From: an uncultured Modestobacter sp.
GTDB lineage: Bacteria; Actinomycetota; Actinomycetes; Mycobacteriales; Geodermatophilaceae
Reading direction: 5' to 3'
DNA length: 64,000 bases
NCBI RefSeq assembly: GCF_947486615.1
Contig: NZ_CANKUD010000015.1
Span: forward strand, 1-64,000
Positions 1 to 8,197 of the stretch are shown in pieces. The position numbers and the translations under genes are program-made. The first letter of the stretch is position 1, and each line of letters starts with the position of its first letter. The notes beneath the pieces were generated by a model. The model worked only from the letters and a program-made list of their open reading frames with translations, made no database searches and was not told the DNA's origin.

Positions 1-124
1 ACCCAGCTATTTGTTGCTTGATGTCTCGCGTCCACTGTGTGGTTCTGAACGTACGGAACCCGCCCTGCTCCACATCGTCCCTTTGCGGGTTGGTGTGGTG
101 TGGGGTGGGGGACAAGTTCACAGC
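1..124 (+). other. 23S-5S rRNA internal transcribed spacer (partial)
   Basis: The sequence before the 5S gene contains no coding signal. It includes the stretch GCGTCCACTGTGTGGTTCTG (about 29-48), which resembles the processing element commonly found in actinobacterial rRNA spacers. This implies that the 23S gene lies just outside the window on the left and that the operon is read rightward. Confidence 0.65.
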
Positions 125-241
125 GTTACGGCGGTCATGGCGAAAGGGAAACGCCCGGTCTCATTCCGAACCCGGAAGCTAAGCCTTTCAGCGCCGATGG
201 TACTGCCCGGGGGACCGGGTGGGAGAGTAGGACGCCGCCGG
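125..241 (+). rRNA. rrf: 5S ribosomal RNA
   Basis: The stretch matches the conserved actinobacterial 5S rRNA. It starts GTTACGGCGGTCATGGCG, carries the invariant loop segment CCGAACCCGGAAGCTAAGCC near 167-186, has GATGGTACTGC in the middle and closes with GGACGCCGCCGGAC. The 5' GGCGGT pairs with the 3' GCCGCC to form the terminal helix. The length of about 117 nt is normal. It is the last gene of an rRNA operon and is followed directly by a strong hairpin. Ends are accurate to a few bases. Confidence 0.93.
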
Positions 242-251
242 ACACAACTCC

Positions 252-291
252 CAGGAACGGGGTCACAGCATCTGCTGTGGCCCCGTTCCTG
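252..291 (+). terminator. rRNA operon terminator
   Basis: A 19-bp inverted repeat (252-270 with 273-291, one G-T wobble) lies 10 nt after the 5S gene. The arms begin CAGGAACGGGG and end CCCCGTTCCTG, followed by CATTTC. This is an intrinsic terminator for the rRNA operon. The remaining sequence to 442 shows no gene. Confidence 0.88.
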
Positions 292-442
292 CATTTCTGG
301 GGCCGGTCACGCCCCGCCCGACGGTGCACGGGCTGCCTGCCCGGATGACCTCCAAGGGACCACACGGAGCAGCGGGCGCCAGGCGGGATCGGCGTCTGCT
401 GCGGCTGCCCCTGGTGCCGCCGACGTCACGTGACGTTTGGGC

Positions 443-1108
443 TCATCGCCGGCGGTCGGGCGGAGCCGTGGAGGCGCCGACGTTGTCCGCCAGCCACTGG
501 TTCAGCGCACCGAACCGGCGCCAGCTGTCCCGGACCCGGTCGAGGGCGGTCCGGCGGTGCAGCCAGTCCTCCGGCGTCCACTGCTGCGATGCGTGCAACG
601 ACCGGTGCCGGAGCAGTTCGATCCGCGGGTGGTCGGCGGGGTAGCCGCGCGGGGACCGGACGAGCCGGTCGCCGTCGATCGAGAACCCCTCCTGCTCCAG
701 CGAGGCGACCACGTGGGCGAGCCGGGGGCCCTGGACGTCGTCGTCCACGGCGCGGCGGTAGCGGTCGACCTGGTCCGGCTGCAGGCGCCAGCACCCACCC
801 GAGACGAGCAGTCCGTCGGCGGACACCTGGACGTACACCGACCCGGTTCCCCGTCCGTCCTGGTGCAGCACCGCGCCCTGGTGCGTCTTGTACGGGGTCT
901 TGTCGTGGCTGAACCGGACGTCCCGGTAGGGGCGGAACAGCTTCGCCGTGCCGAACTCCGGGGCCAGCTCATCGGCCAGGGCCTGCATCGGCGCCCGGAC
1001 GTGCTGCTCCCAGAGCTGGCGGTTCTGGGCCCAGTAGGTCTTGCTGTTGTCTGCCTCGAGGCCCTCGTAGAACACCAGTGCCTCGTCGGGGAAGCCGGAG
1101 AAGGTCAC
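443..1108 (-). CDS. DUF2461 family protein
   Basis: The 221-residue protein matches the DUF2461/TIGR02453 family, which is widespread in actinobacteria and whose biochemical role is not established. Family hallmarks visible are the N-terminal FSGFPDEALVFYEGL, the NSKTYW segment near residue 20, and the central RDVRFSHDKTPYKTHQG block followed by YVQVSADGLLVSGG. The GTG start at 1108 is preferred because GGAGAG lies just upstream (1111-1116) and because the codon overlaps the stop of the acetyltransferase by 4 bp, indicating translational coupling. A longer in-frame extension toward 1342 would run antiparallel in meaning to the acetyltransferase and is rejected. It is convergent with the rRNA terminator. 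Confidence 0.85.
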   Translation of the reverse strand: MTFSGFPDEALVFYEGLEADNSKTYWAQNRQLWEQHVRAPMQALADELAPEFGTAKLFRPYRDVRFSHDKTPYKTHQGAVLHQDGRGTGSVYVQVSADGLLVSGGCWRLQPDQVDRYRRAVDDDVQGPRLAHVVASLEQEGFSIDGDRLVRSPRGYPADHPRIELLRHRSLHASQQWTPEDWLHRRTALDRVRDSWRRFGALNQWLADNVGASTAPPDRRR

Positions 1109-1731
1109 TGCTCTCCTCGTTCGTCGTCCAGGATCGTGTGCCAGCGGACCTGGCGGAGCGGGGTGCCGCCGGTGTCCAGCGTCCGCACCCAGCCATCGGG
1201 CGCCCAGCCGGCGGCGGACAGGAAGCGGGTGGTCACCTCGTCGGCCTCCGGCACCCACATCTGCAGCCGTGCCGTCCCGGCGGCCGAGGTCAGGTCGACG
1301 ACCGCGGCCAGCAGCCGGCTGCCGTGGCCCCGGCGGCCCCATCGCGGCTCCACCAGCAGGGTCATCAGCTCAGCTGTGGGTCCGCCGGGGAACGGGTCCT
1401 CGTCGGCGGTGAGCTCGGCGGGGCCGTGGGCGGAGAACCCGGCGACGGTCTCCCCGTCGAGAGCGACGAGCACCCCGTGGCCGGGGGTGGGGGGCGCGAC
1501 CACCGCTGTGCGCCAGGCGGAGACCGCGGCCTCGGTGTCCCAGTCGTCGAGGACCTCGGCCGGCAGGAGGGACCGGTAGGCGGTGCGCCAGGTGACCAGC
1601 TGGACGCGGGCCAGCTCCGCGGCGTCCGCGGGGGCTGCCGGTCGCACCGACACCTCGGCGCGCCCCGAGAGACCCGGTGCCTGGGGGAAGTCCGGTGTCC
1701 CGGGGAGGTCCGGCCGTCCGGGGAGGTCCAC
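1105..1731 (-). CDS. GNAT family N-acetyltransferase
   Basis: A 208-residue GNAT-fold protein. The acetyl-CoA pyrophosphate-binding motif is visible at about residues 126-140 as LLVEPRWGRRGHGSRLL, in the usual R/Q-x-x-G-x-G/A arrangement, and the fold spans about residues 28-190. The acceptor substrate cannot be predicted. The first 25 residues are a proline/glycine-rich repeat (PGRPDLPGTPDFPQAPG) encoded by near-repeated DNA, outside the domain. The GTG at 1731 is supported by a leaderless-type -10 box TAGGCT 6 nt upstream. The stop overlaps the start of the DUF2461 gene by 4 bp, so the two form an operon. Confidence 0.85.
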   Translation of the reverse strand: MDLPGRPDLPGTPDFPQAPGLSGRAEVSVRPAAPADAAELARVQLVTWRTAYRSLLPAEVLDDWDTEAAVSAWRTAVVAPPTPGHGVLVALDGETVAGFSAHGPAELTADEDPFPGGPTAELMTLLVEPRWGRRGHGSRLLAAVVDLTSAAGTARLQMWVPEADEVTTRFLSAAGWAPDGWVRTLDTGGTPLRQVRWHTILDDERGEQ

Positions 1732-1737
1732 CCGGGC

Positions 1738-1743
1738 AGCCTA
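1738..1743 (-). promoter_or_regulatory. leaderless-type -10 box (GNAT gene)
   Basis: On the minus strand TAGGCT is followed by 6 nt (GCCCGG) and the GTG at 1731. This spacing puts transcription start on or next to the start codon. No Shine-Dalgarno sequence is present. Confidence 0.7.
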
Positions 1744-1797
1744 GGCGGCGTGGTCCGGCGCGGCGGGTGTCGTACCCCCACGGCAGGATCGGTGACC

Positions 1798-3006
1798 GTG
1801 ACGACGCCCGCGGAGAGGCTGCCCACCGCCCTGGCTCGACGGATCGCGCTGGCCGCCCAGGGCTTCGCCGGCCCGCGGCCGGCCGGCGGCGTCGGCACCC
1901 GGCAGCTCCGGGGCACCGCCGAGCGGCTGGCCGTGGTGCAGATCGACTCGGTGAACGTGCTGTCCCGGTCGCACTACCTCCCGTACTTCAGCCGGCTCGG
2001 GGTCTACGACCGGACGGCGTTGGACGCACTCTCCGCGCGGCGGCACGACCTGTTCGAGTACTGGGCGCACGAGGCGTCCTTCCTGCCCGTCCGGTTGCAA
2101 CCGCACCTGCGCTGGCGGATGGCGGCGGCCGAGCAGCACGCCTGGGGCAACATGGTCGCGATCCAGCAGGACCGTCCGGGCTACGTCGCCGAGGTGCTCG
2201 ACCGGGTGCGCGACGGTGGTCCGCTGAAGGCCAGTGAGCTGCTGGAGCCGCGGCCCGACCGCCCCGGCTCGATGTGGAACTGGCACGCCGGCAAGGTCGC
2301 GCTCGAGTGGCTGTTCTACACCGGGGTGCTCACCGCCCGGCGGCGGACCGCCGGTTTCGAGCGGGTCTACGACCTGACCGAACGGGTGCTGCCGGCTGCG
2401 GTCGTGCACACACCCACCCCCGACCGGGACGAGGCGTTTCGCGAGCTCGTCCGCACGGCCGCCCGGGCGCTGGGCGTGGCCACCGAGACCGACCTGCGCG
2501 ACTACTTCCGGCTGCCACCGGCCGACACCCGGACGGCGATCGCCGAGCTGGCCGACGTCGGGGAGCTCCAGCCGGTCGAGGTCGCCGGCTGGGGCAGGCC
2601 GGCCTGGGTGCACCCGCAGGCGCGGCGGCCGCGCTGGATCCGGGCCCGGGCGCTGCTCAGCCCGTTCGACTCCCTGGTGTGGGAGCGGCCGCGGGTGGAG
2701 CGCATCTTCGACTTCCGCTACCGGCTGGAGATCTACACCCCGGCGGAGAAGCGGGTGCACGGCTACTACGTGCTCCCGTTCCTGCTGGGCGACCGACTGG
2801 TGGCCCGGGTCGACCTCAAGGCCGACCGCAAGGCCGGCGTGCTGCGCGTCCAAGCGGCGCACGCCGAGCGCGGGGTCGAGACCGCCGAGGTGGCGGCCGA
2901 ACTGGCCGCCGAGCTGCGGTCGATGGCCGACTGGATGGCGCTGGAGCACGTCGAGGTGGCCGGCCGGGGCGACCTGGCCCCCGACCTGGCCGCCGTGGTG
3001 CGCTGA
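1798..3006 (+). CDS. ycaQ: YcaQ/AlkX-type winged-helix DNA glycosylase
   Basis: A 402-residue protein of the HTH_42 superfamily (AlkZ/AlkX/YcaQ). Family members remove bulky or cross-linked alkylated bases; E. coli YcaQ unhooks interstrand cross-links. The catalytic QxD motif is visible as VVQIDSV at residues 47-53, the YcaQ form rather than the QxQ of AlkZ. Further hallmarks are YWAHEASFLP, WNWHAGKVALEWLF, LLSPFDSLVWERPRVERIFDFRYRLE read in pieces, and the C-terminal GYYVLPFLLGDRLVARVDLK. GTG 1798 is chosen over GTG 1792 because AGGA (1785-1788) is 9 nt away. It stands alone, divergent from the GNAT gene. Activity on cross-links is inferred from the family. Confidence 0.85.
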   Translation: MTTPAERLPTALARRIALAAQGFAGPRPAGGVGTRQLRGTAERLAVVQIDSVNVLSRSHYLPYFSRLGVYDRTALDALSARRHDLFEYWAHEASFLPVRLQPHLRWRMAAAEQHAWGNMVAIQQDRPGYVAEVLDRVRDGGPLKASELLEPRPDRPGSMWNWHAGKVALEWLFYTGVLTARRRTAGFERVYDLTERVLPAAVVHTPTPDRDEAFRELVRTAARALGVATETDLRDYFRLPPADTRTAIAELADVGELQPVEVAGWGRPAWVHPQARRPRWIRARALLSPFDSLVWERPRVERIFDFRYRLEIYTPAEKRVHGYYVLPFLLGDRLVARVDLKADRKAGVLRVQAAHAERGVETAEVAAELAAELRSMADWMALEHVEVAGRGDLAPDLAAVVR

Positions 3007-3075
3007 GCCGTGTTCGCCACTGGGGCAGGTGGTGCCGCTGTCGCCGCGGGCGCAGGCGATGGCCTGGGCGACCCG

Positions 3076-3081
3076 TACCCT
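3076..3081 (+). promoter_or_regulatory. leaderless-type -10 box (thyX)
   Basis: TACCCT is followed by 6 nt (CGATGC) and the GTG at 3088. There is no ribosome binding site before the GTG, so this supports the chosen start and a leaderless transcript. Confidence 0.75.
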
Positions 3082-3087
3082 CGATGC

Positions 3088-3840
3088 GTGCCCGCCATCG
3101 CCCCGCTGAAGGTGCACGTCGTCGCGCAGACGCAGTTCACCCCGCCGGCGGACGTGCCGTGGGAGACCGACGCCGACGGTGGGCAGGCGCTCGCGGAGTT
3201 CGCCGGGCGCGCCTGCTACCAGTCCTGGGACAAGCCGAACCCGGCGACGGCGACCAACCGCGGCTACCTCCGGCACATCCTGGAGGTCGGGCACCTCTCG
3301 GTGCTGGAGCACGGCACCATCTCGATGTACCTGACCGGTGTCTCGAGGTCGCTCACCCACGAGCTGATCCGACACCGGCACTTCTCCTACAGCCAGCTCT
3401 CCCAGCGGTACGTGCCCGAGGACGACGCCGCGGTCGTCGAGCCGGCGGTCATCGCCGAGGACCCGGAGCTGCACGCGGCGTTCCTGGCCGCCACCGATGC
3501 CGCCGTGGCCGCCTACGCCGACCTGCTGGACGGGCTGGAGCGGCGGTTCGCCGACGTGCCGAACGCCGCGCTGCGCCGCAAGCAGGCCCGGCAGGCCGCC
3601 CGGTCGGTGCTGCCCAACGCCACCGAGACCCGCGTCGTCGTCACCGGCAACTACCGGGCCTGGCGGCACTTCGTCGCCATGCGGGCCAGCGAGCACGCCG
3701 ACGTCGAGATCCGCGAGCTCGCCGTCGCCTGCCTGCGCGAGCTGCAGCGGGTGGCCCCGCACGTCTTCGAGGACTTCCGGGTCAGCCGGCTGGCCGACGG
3801 GACGGCGGTCGCCGCCAGCCCGCTCGTCGCCGAAGGCTGA
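3088..3840 (+). CDS. thyX: FAD-dependent thymidylate synthase ThyX
   Basis: A 250-residue flavin-dependent thymidylate synthase, which methylates dUMP to dTMP using methylene-tetrahydrofolate and NADPH through FAD and yields tetrahydrofolate. The ThyX signature [14 protein letters not shown] is at residues 95-108, and the C-terminal [10 protein letters not shown] and [11 protein letters not shown] segments carry the substrate-binding residues expected for the family. Length is normal. The GTG at 3088 is preferred over a start at 3010 because the extra 26 residues have no family counterpart and a leaderless-type -10 box precedes 3088. It lies just upstream of thyA, an unusual pairing of two non-homologous enzymes for the same reaction. 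Confidence 0.95.
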   Translation: MPAIAPLKVHVVAQTQFTPPADVPWETDADGGQALAEFAGRACYQSWDKPNPATATNRGYLRHILEVGHLSVLEHGTISMYLTGVSRSLTHELIRHRHFSYSQLSQRYVPEDDAAVVEPAVIAEDPELHAAFLAATDAAVAAYADLLDGLERRFADVPNAALRRKQARQAARSVLPNATETRVVVTGNYRAWRHFVAMRASEHADVEIRELAVACLRELQRVAPHVFEDFRVSRLADGTAVAASPLVAEG

Positions 3841-3922
3841 CCCGACCGCCCGGCCGAGGGCCGACCACAGCACCCACCCGGGTCCGGAGCTCCCGGCCCA
3901 CAGACCGCTACGAGGAGTCGAC

Positions 3923-4744
3923 ATGGCCGAGGTGGCCGTCCAGCAGCAGGTCGACACGCAGTACGAGGACCTGCTCCGCCGGGTCCTGGAGACCGGGACG
4001 CCGAAGGACGACCGCACCGGCACCGGCACGCTCAGCCTGTTCGGCGAGCGGCTGCGCTACGACCTGTCCAGCTCCTTCCCGCTGGTGACCACCAAGTCGG
4101 TGCACTTCAAGTCGATCGCCTACGAGCTGCTGTGGTTCCTGCGGGGTGAGGGCAACGTCGGCTGGCTCAAGGAGCACGGCGTCTCGATCTGGGACGAGTG
4201 GGCCGCCGAGGACGGCAGCCTGGGACCGGTCTACGGCGTCCAGTGGCGGTCCTGGCCCACCCCGGACGGCGGGTCGATCGACCAGCTGTCCGCCGTCCTG
4301 GAGACGCTGCGCACCGACCCGGACTCCCGGCGGATGGTGGTCTCGGCGTGGAACGTCGCCGCCCTGCCGGAGATGGCGCTGGCGCCCTGCCACGCGCTCT
4401 TCCAGTTCCACGTCGCCGACGGCAAGCTCTCCTGCCAGCTCTACCAGCGCAGCGCCGACCTGTTCCTCGGCGTCCCGTTCAACATCGCCAGCTACGCGCT
4501 GCTCACCCGGATGGTCGCCCAGCAGGTCGGCCTGGAGGCCGGCGACCTCATCTGGGTCGGCGGGGACTGCCACATCTACCGCAACCACCTGCCGCAGGTG
4601 CGCGAGCAGCTGAGCCGGGAGGTGCTGCCCTTCCCGCGGCTGGAGATCGACCCGGCGCCCTCGCTGTTCGACCACGCCTACGAGGACTTCCACGTGATCG
4701 ACTACCGGCACCACCCGGCGATCCGCGGCGCGGTGGCGGTCTGA
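3923..4744 (+). CDS. thyA: thymidylate synthase ThyA
   Basis: A 273-residue classical thymidylate synthase, which makes dTMP and converts methylene-tetrahydrofolate to dihydrofolate. The catalytic cysteine is in the [10 protein letters not shown] motif at residue 156; the dUMP-binding [16 protein letters not shown] and the N-terminal DRTGTGT loop are intact, and the protein ends in AV-AV as expected for the family. The ATG at 3923 is preceded by GAGGAG. The gene sits 82 bp after thyX and 23 bp before dihydrofolate reductase, which regenerates the folate that ThyA oxidises; this suggests a thyA-dfrA unit. Confidence 0.96.
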   Translation: MAEVAVQQQVDTQYEDLLRRVLETGTPKDDRTGTGTLSLFGERLRYDLSSSFPLVTTKSVHFKSIAYELLWFLRGEGNVGWLKEHGVSIWDEWAAEDGSLGPVYGVQWRSWPTPDGGSIDQLSAVLETLRTDPDSRRMVVSAWNVAALPEMALAPCHALFQFHVADGKLSCQLYQRSADLFLGVPFNIASYALLTRMVAQQVGLEAGDLIWVGGDCHIYRNHLPQVREQLSREVLPFPRLEIDPAPSLFDHAYEDFHVIDYRHHPAIRGAVAV

Positions 4745-4767
4745 CCGAGGGCGCGGAGGCGCGGGTC

Positions 4768-5370
4768 GTGGCGAGCACCGTCCGGATGGTCTGGGCGCAG
4801 GCGGCCGGCGGCGTCATCGGCGCCGACGGCGGGCTGCCCTGGCACCTGCCGGAGGACCTGCGGCTGTTCAAGGCGCTCACCCACGGGTCGACCGTGGTGA
4901 TGGGCCGCCGCACCTGGGAGTCGCTGCCGCCCCGGGTCCGGCCGCTGCCGGGACGCCGCAACGTGGTGCTCAGCTCGACGATGGAGGACACCGATCCCGG
5001 GGCGGAGGTCGCCCGGTCGGTGGACGACGTGCTGGCGCTGGGCGAGGACCTGTGGGTGATCGGCGGTGGTGGCGTGTACGCGGCGTTCCTGCCGCACGCC
5101 GACGAGGTCGTCCTCACCGAGGTCGACGCGCAGCTGCCGGGGGACACCTGGGCGCCGGCGCTCGGCCCGGACTGGGCGCTGGGCGCGCGGCTGCCGGCCG
5201 CCGGCTGGGCCGGATCGGCCGGCGGGCTCTCCTTCCGGGTCTCCCAGTGGCGCCGCTCGGGCACCGGCGCGGACCCGGTGGCTGCGGTGCTGGCCGAGCA
5301 GGCGTCCGGGTGGACCGACGGTGGGCGGTCCGGCGGCGGGCGGTCCGACGGCGTCGGTGGCGGCCGGTAG
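4768..5370 (+). CDS. dfrA: dihydrofolate reductase
   Basis: A 200-residue dihydrofolate reductase (NADPH-dependent reduction of dihydrofolate). Visible hallmarks are GADGGLPWHLPEDLRLFK at residues 18-35 including the acidic active-site residue (D30), VMGRRTWESLP (44-54) and the nucleotide-binding WVIGGGGVY (96-104). The core ends near residue 162; the last 35 or so residues are a Gly/Ser/Arg/Asp-rich tail not needed for the fold. The GTG at 4768 has GGAGG 8 nt upstream; an ATG at residue 7 is a less likely start. The end of the gene contains the -10 box for dapA. Confidence 0.92.
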   Translation: MASTVRMVWAQAAGGVIGADGGLPWHLPEDLRLFKALTHGSTVVMGRRTWESLPPRVRPLPGRRNVVLSSTMEDTDPGAEVARSVDDVLALGEDLWVIGGGGVYAAFLPHADEVVLTEVDAQLPGDTWAPALGPDWALGARLPAAGWAGSAGGLSFRVSQWRRSGTGADPVAAVLAEQASGWTDGGRSGGGRSDGVGGGR

Positions 5371-5373
5371 ATT
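5368..5373 (+). promoter_or_regulatory. leaderless-type -10 box (dapA)
   Basis: TAGATT overlaps the dfrA stop codon and stands 6 nt (CCTGGC) before the ATG at 5380. This gives dapA-rnj its own promoter inside the end of dfrA. Confidence 0.78.
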
Positions 5374-5379
5374 CCTGGC

Positions 5380-6276
5380 ATGCCCACCGACCCCGCACGG
5401 CCGTTCGGGCGCGTGCTGACGGCCATGGTCACGCCTCTCGCCGAGGACGGCACGATCGACCTGGCCGGCGCGCAGCAGCTGGCCTCGCACCTGGTCGACC
5501 GGCAGGCCAACGACGGGCTCGTCGTCTTCGGGACGACGGGGGAGTCGCCGACCATCAGCGACAGCGAGCAGCACGCCGTCCTGGAGGCGGTGCTCGACGC
5601 CGTCGGTGACCGGGCCATGGTGGTCGCCGGTGTCGGCACCAACGACACCGCGCACTCCATCGAGAAGGCGCAGTCCGCGGCCCGGCTGGGCGTGCACGGA
5701 CTGCTCGTCGTGACCCCGTACTACAACAAGCCCCCGCAGGCCGGCCTGCTGCGGCACTTCACCGCGGTCGCCGACTCCACCGACCTGCCGGTGATGCTCT
5801 ACGACATCCCGCCCCGCTCGGTCGTGCCGATCGAGGTCGAGACGCTGGTCCGCGCCGCCGAGCACCCGAACATCGTCGCGGTGAAGGACGCCAAGGCCGA
5901 CCTGGGCGCGGTGATGTGGACGCTGGCCCGCACCGACCTCGCCTACTACTCGGGCGAGGACATGCTGAACCTCCCGTTGCTGGCCGCCGGCGCGGTCGGG
6001 GTGGTCAGCGTGGTCAGCCACCTGGTCGGCACCCGGCTGGCCGAGCTGATCGCCGCGGTCGAGGCCGGTGACCTGGTCACGGCGCGTGCGGTGAACGAGA
6101 GCCTGCTGCCGGTCTACACCGGGGTGTTCCGCACGCAGGGCACGATCATGGTCAAGGCGGCGCTGCGCGAGCTGGGGCTGCCGTCCGGCCCGGTCCGCCC
6201 GCCGCTGGTCGACGCGACGCCTGAGGAGTTGGCGCAGCTGCGCACCGACCTCGCCGCGGGGGGAGTCCAGCTGTGA
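5380..6276 (+). CDS. dapA: 4-hydroxy-tetrahydrodipicolinate synthase
   Basis: A 298-residue class I aldolase-fold enzyme condensing pyruvate with aspartate semialdehyde, the first committed step to diaminopimelate and lysine. Visible residues are GTTGES (51-56), the proton-relay tyrosine in YDIPPR (Y141) and the Schiff-base lysine in IVAVKDAK (K169). The ATG has no ribosome site but a leaderless-type promoter. It overlaps the RNase J gene by 4 bp, the same dapA-rnj order as in mycobacteria. DapF, a later step of the pathway, is encoded at 53756. Confidence 0.96.
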   Translation: MPTDPARPFGRVLTAMVTPLAEDGTIDLAGAQQLASHLVDRQANDGLVVFGTTGESPTISDSEQHAVLEAVLDAVGDRAMVVAGVGTNDTAHSIEKAQSAARLGVHGLLVVTPYYNKPPQAGLLRHFTAVADSTDLPVMLYDIPPRSVVPIEVETLVRAAEHPNIVAVKDAKADLGAVMWTLARTDLAYYSGEDMLNLPLLAAGAVGVVSVVSHLVGTRLAELIAAVEAGDLVTARAVNESLLPVYTGVFRTQGTIMVKAALRELGLPSGPVRPPLVDATPEELAQLRTDLAAGGVQL

Positions 6277-7982
6277 CGGCGACCGCCGCGCCCGGCCTGC
6301 AGCCGCACCTCGACCTCAAGGCGCCCCCGCCGCTGCCCGCGGGTGGCCTGCGGGTGATGGCGCTGGGCGGGCTCGGCGAGATCGGCCGCAACATGGCCGT
6401 GCTCGAGTTCGACGGGAAGCTGCTCGTCATCGACTGCGGCGTGCTCTTCCCCGAGGCCGAGCAGCCCGGCGTCGACCTGATCCTCCCCGACTTCGGGGTG
6501 ATCGAGCACCGGCTGGACGAGATCACCGCCGTCGTCCTCACCCACGGGCACGAGGACCACATCGGCGCCATCCCCTACCTGCTGCGGCTGCGCGCCGACA
6601 TCCCGCTGGTCGGCTCCCGGTTCACCCTGGCGCTGGTCAAGGCCAAGCTGCGCGAGCACCGGATCGACCCGGTGCTGGTCGAGGTGGCCGCCGGTGACGA
6701 CCACCTGGCCGGGCCCTTCCACTGCGAGTTCATCAGCGTCAACCACTCGATCCCCGATGCGCTCGCCGTCGCCGTGCACACCCCGGCCGGCACGCTGGTG
6801 CACACCGGGGACTTCAAGATGGACCAGCTCCCGCTGGACGGCGTGCTCACCGACCTCGGGGCCTTCGCCCGGCTCGGCGTCGCCGGCATCGACCTGCTGC
6901 TGGCCGACTCGACCAACGCCGAGGTGCCCGGCTTCGTCACCTCCGAGCGGAACATCGGCCCGGTCCTGGACTCGGTGTTCGAGCGGGCCACCCAGCGGCT
7001 GATCGTCTCCAGCTTCGCCAGCCACGTGCACCGCATCCAGCAGGTGCTCGACTGCGCGGTCAAGCACGGCCGCAAGGTCGCCCTGGTCGGCCGGTCGATG
7101 GTGCGGAACATGGGCGTCGCCCAGGACCTCGGCCTGCTGCGGGTCGCCCCCGGACTGATGGTGAAGCTGGACGAGGCGACCTCGATGCCCCCGGAGCAGG
7201 TGGTGCTGATCAGCACCGGTTCCCAGGGCGAGCCGCTGTCGGCGCTGGGCCGGATGGCTCGCGGCGACCACCACCAGGTCACCATCGAGGCCGGCGACAC
7301 GATCATCCTGGCGTCGTCCCTGGTGCCGGGGAACGAGACCGCGGTCTACAAGGTGATCAACGGGCTGGCCCGGCTGGGCGCCACCGTGGTGCACAAGGAG
7401 ACGGCGATGGTGCACGTCTCCGGGCATGCCCCCGCCGGTGAGCTGCGCACCCTGATCAACGTCGCCAAGCCCCGGTACCTGATGCCGGTGCACGGCGAGT
7501 GGCGGCACCTGCGCGCGCACGCCGCGCTCGCCGAGCAGACCGGCATGACCCGCGACCGCATCCTGCTCGCCGAGGACGGCGTCGTCGTCGACCTGGTCGA
7601 TGGCAAGGCCTCGATCGTGGGCAGCGTGCCGATCGGCAACGTCTACGTCGACGGGCTCAACGTCGGCGACGTCGGCGAGGAGTCGCTGCAGGCCCGGCGC
7701 ATCCTCGGTGACGAGGGCTTCGTCGCGGTCACCGTGGTCGTCGAGCCCTCGACCCGGACGATCGTGCGGCCCGTGCACCTGTCGACCCGCGGTTTCTCCG
7801 ACGACCCGACCGCCTTCAACGAGGTGCTCGCCCGGGTGGACGAGGAGCTGCGGCGGGCGCTGGAGGACGAGCAGGTCGATGCCCACCGGCTGTCCCAGGT
7901 GATCCGCCGGACGGTCGGCAAGTGGGTGTCGGACACCTACCGCCGCCGGCCGATGATCATCCCCACCGTCCTCGAGGTCTAG
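6273..7982 (+). CDS. rnj: ribonuclease J
   Basis: A 569-residue RNase J of the beta-CASP metallo-beta-lactamase family, a cytoplasmic endo/5'-3' exoribonuclease for mRNA decay and rRNA maturation. The zinc-binding HGHEDH motif is at about residues 91-96, further zinc ligands lie in the VNHSIPDA and HTGDFK segments, and the beta-CASP core has SSFASHVHRIQQ and ISTGSQGEP. The C-terminal domain after about residue 450 is present. The GTG start overlaps the dapA stop (GTGA), so the two are translationally coupled. Confidence 0.95.
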   Translation: MTATAAPGLQPHLDLKAPPPLPAGGLRVMALGGLGEIGRNMAVLEFDGKLLVIDCGVLFPEAEQPGVDLILPDFGVIEHRLDEITAVVLTHGHEDHIGAIPYLLRLRADIPLVGSRFTLALVKAKLREHRIDPVLVEVAAGDDHLAGPFHCEFISVNHSIPDALAVAVHTPAGTLVHTGDFKMDQLPLDGVLTDLGAFARLGVAGIDLLLADSTNAEVPGFVTSERNIGPVLDSVFERATQRLIVSSFASHVHRIQQVLDCAVKHGRKVALVGRSMVRNMGVAQDLGLLRVAPGLMVKLDEATSMPPEQVVLISTGSQGEPLSALGRMARGDHHQVTIEAGDTIILASSLVPGNETAVYKVINGLARLGATVVHKETAMVHVSGHAPAGELRTLINVAKPRYLMPVHGEWRHLRAHAALAEQTGMTRDRILLAEDGVVVDLVDGKASIVGSVPIGNVYVDGLNVGDVGEESLQARRILGDEGFVAVTVVVEPSTRTIVRPVHLSTRGFSDDPTAFNEVLARVDEELRRALEDEQVDAHRLSQVIRRTVGKWVSDTYRRRPMIIPTVLEV

Positions 7983-8197
7983 CGGCGGCAGGTCCCTCGG
8001 GCCGTCCCGGAGGCGTCTCCCCGAACGTCCGGGTGGGCTCCCGGGGACGCCCGGTAGCGGCGCGCCGGTCGTGCCGATCGTCAGGCTGCTCCGGCCCGCA
8101 TCCCCGCACTCCGGTCGAACGCCGGTCGGCCGGGCGCCGTACCCCTCTGTGTCGGTGCTCGTACGCCGGCGCCCGCGATCCACGAGGGAGACGACAG
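7983..8197. other. intergenic region rnj / beta-helix gene
   Basis: 215 bp without a gene. It includes a GC-rich imperfect hairpin (about 8010-8052, GGCGTCTCCCCG pairing with CGGGGACGCC) that could end rnj transcription. No clear promoter for the next gene is recognised. Confidence 0.5.

Noticed and set aside
423-436. Perfect palindrome ACGTCACGTGACGT between the rRNA terminator and the DUF2461 stop
   Set aside because: It lies downstream of both flanking genes, no promoter is near and no regulator is linked; too short to interpret.
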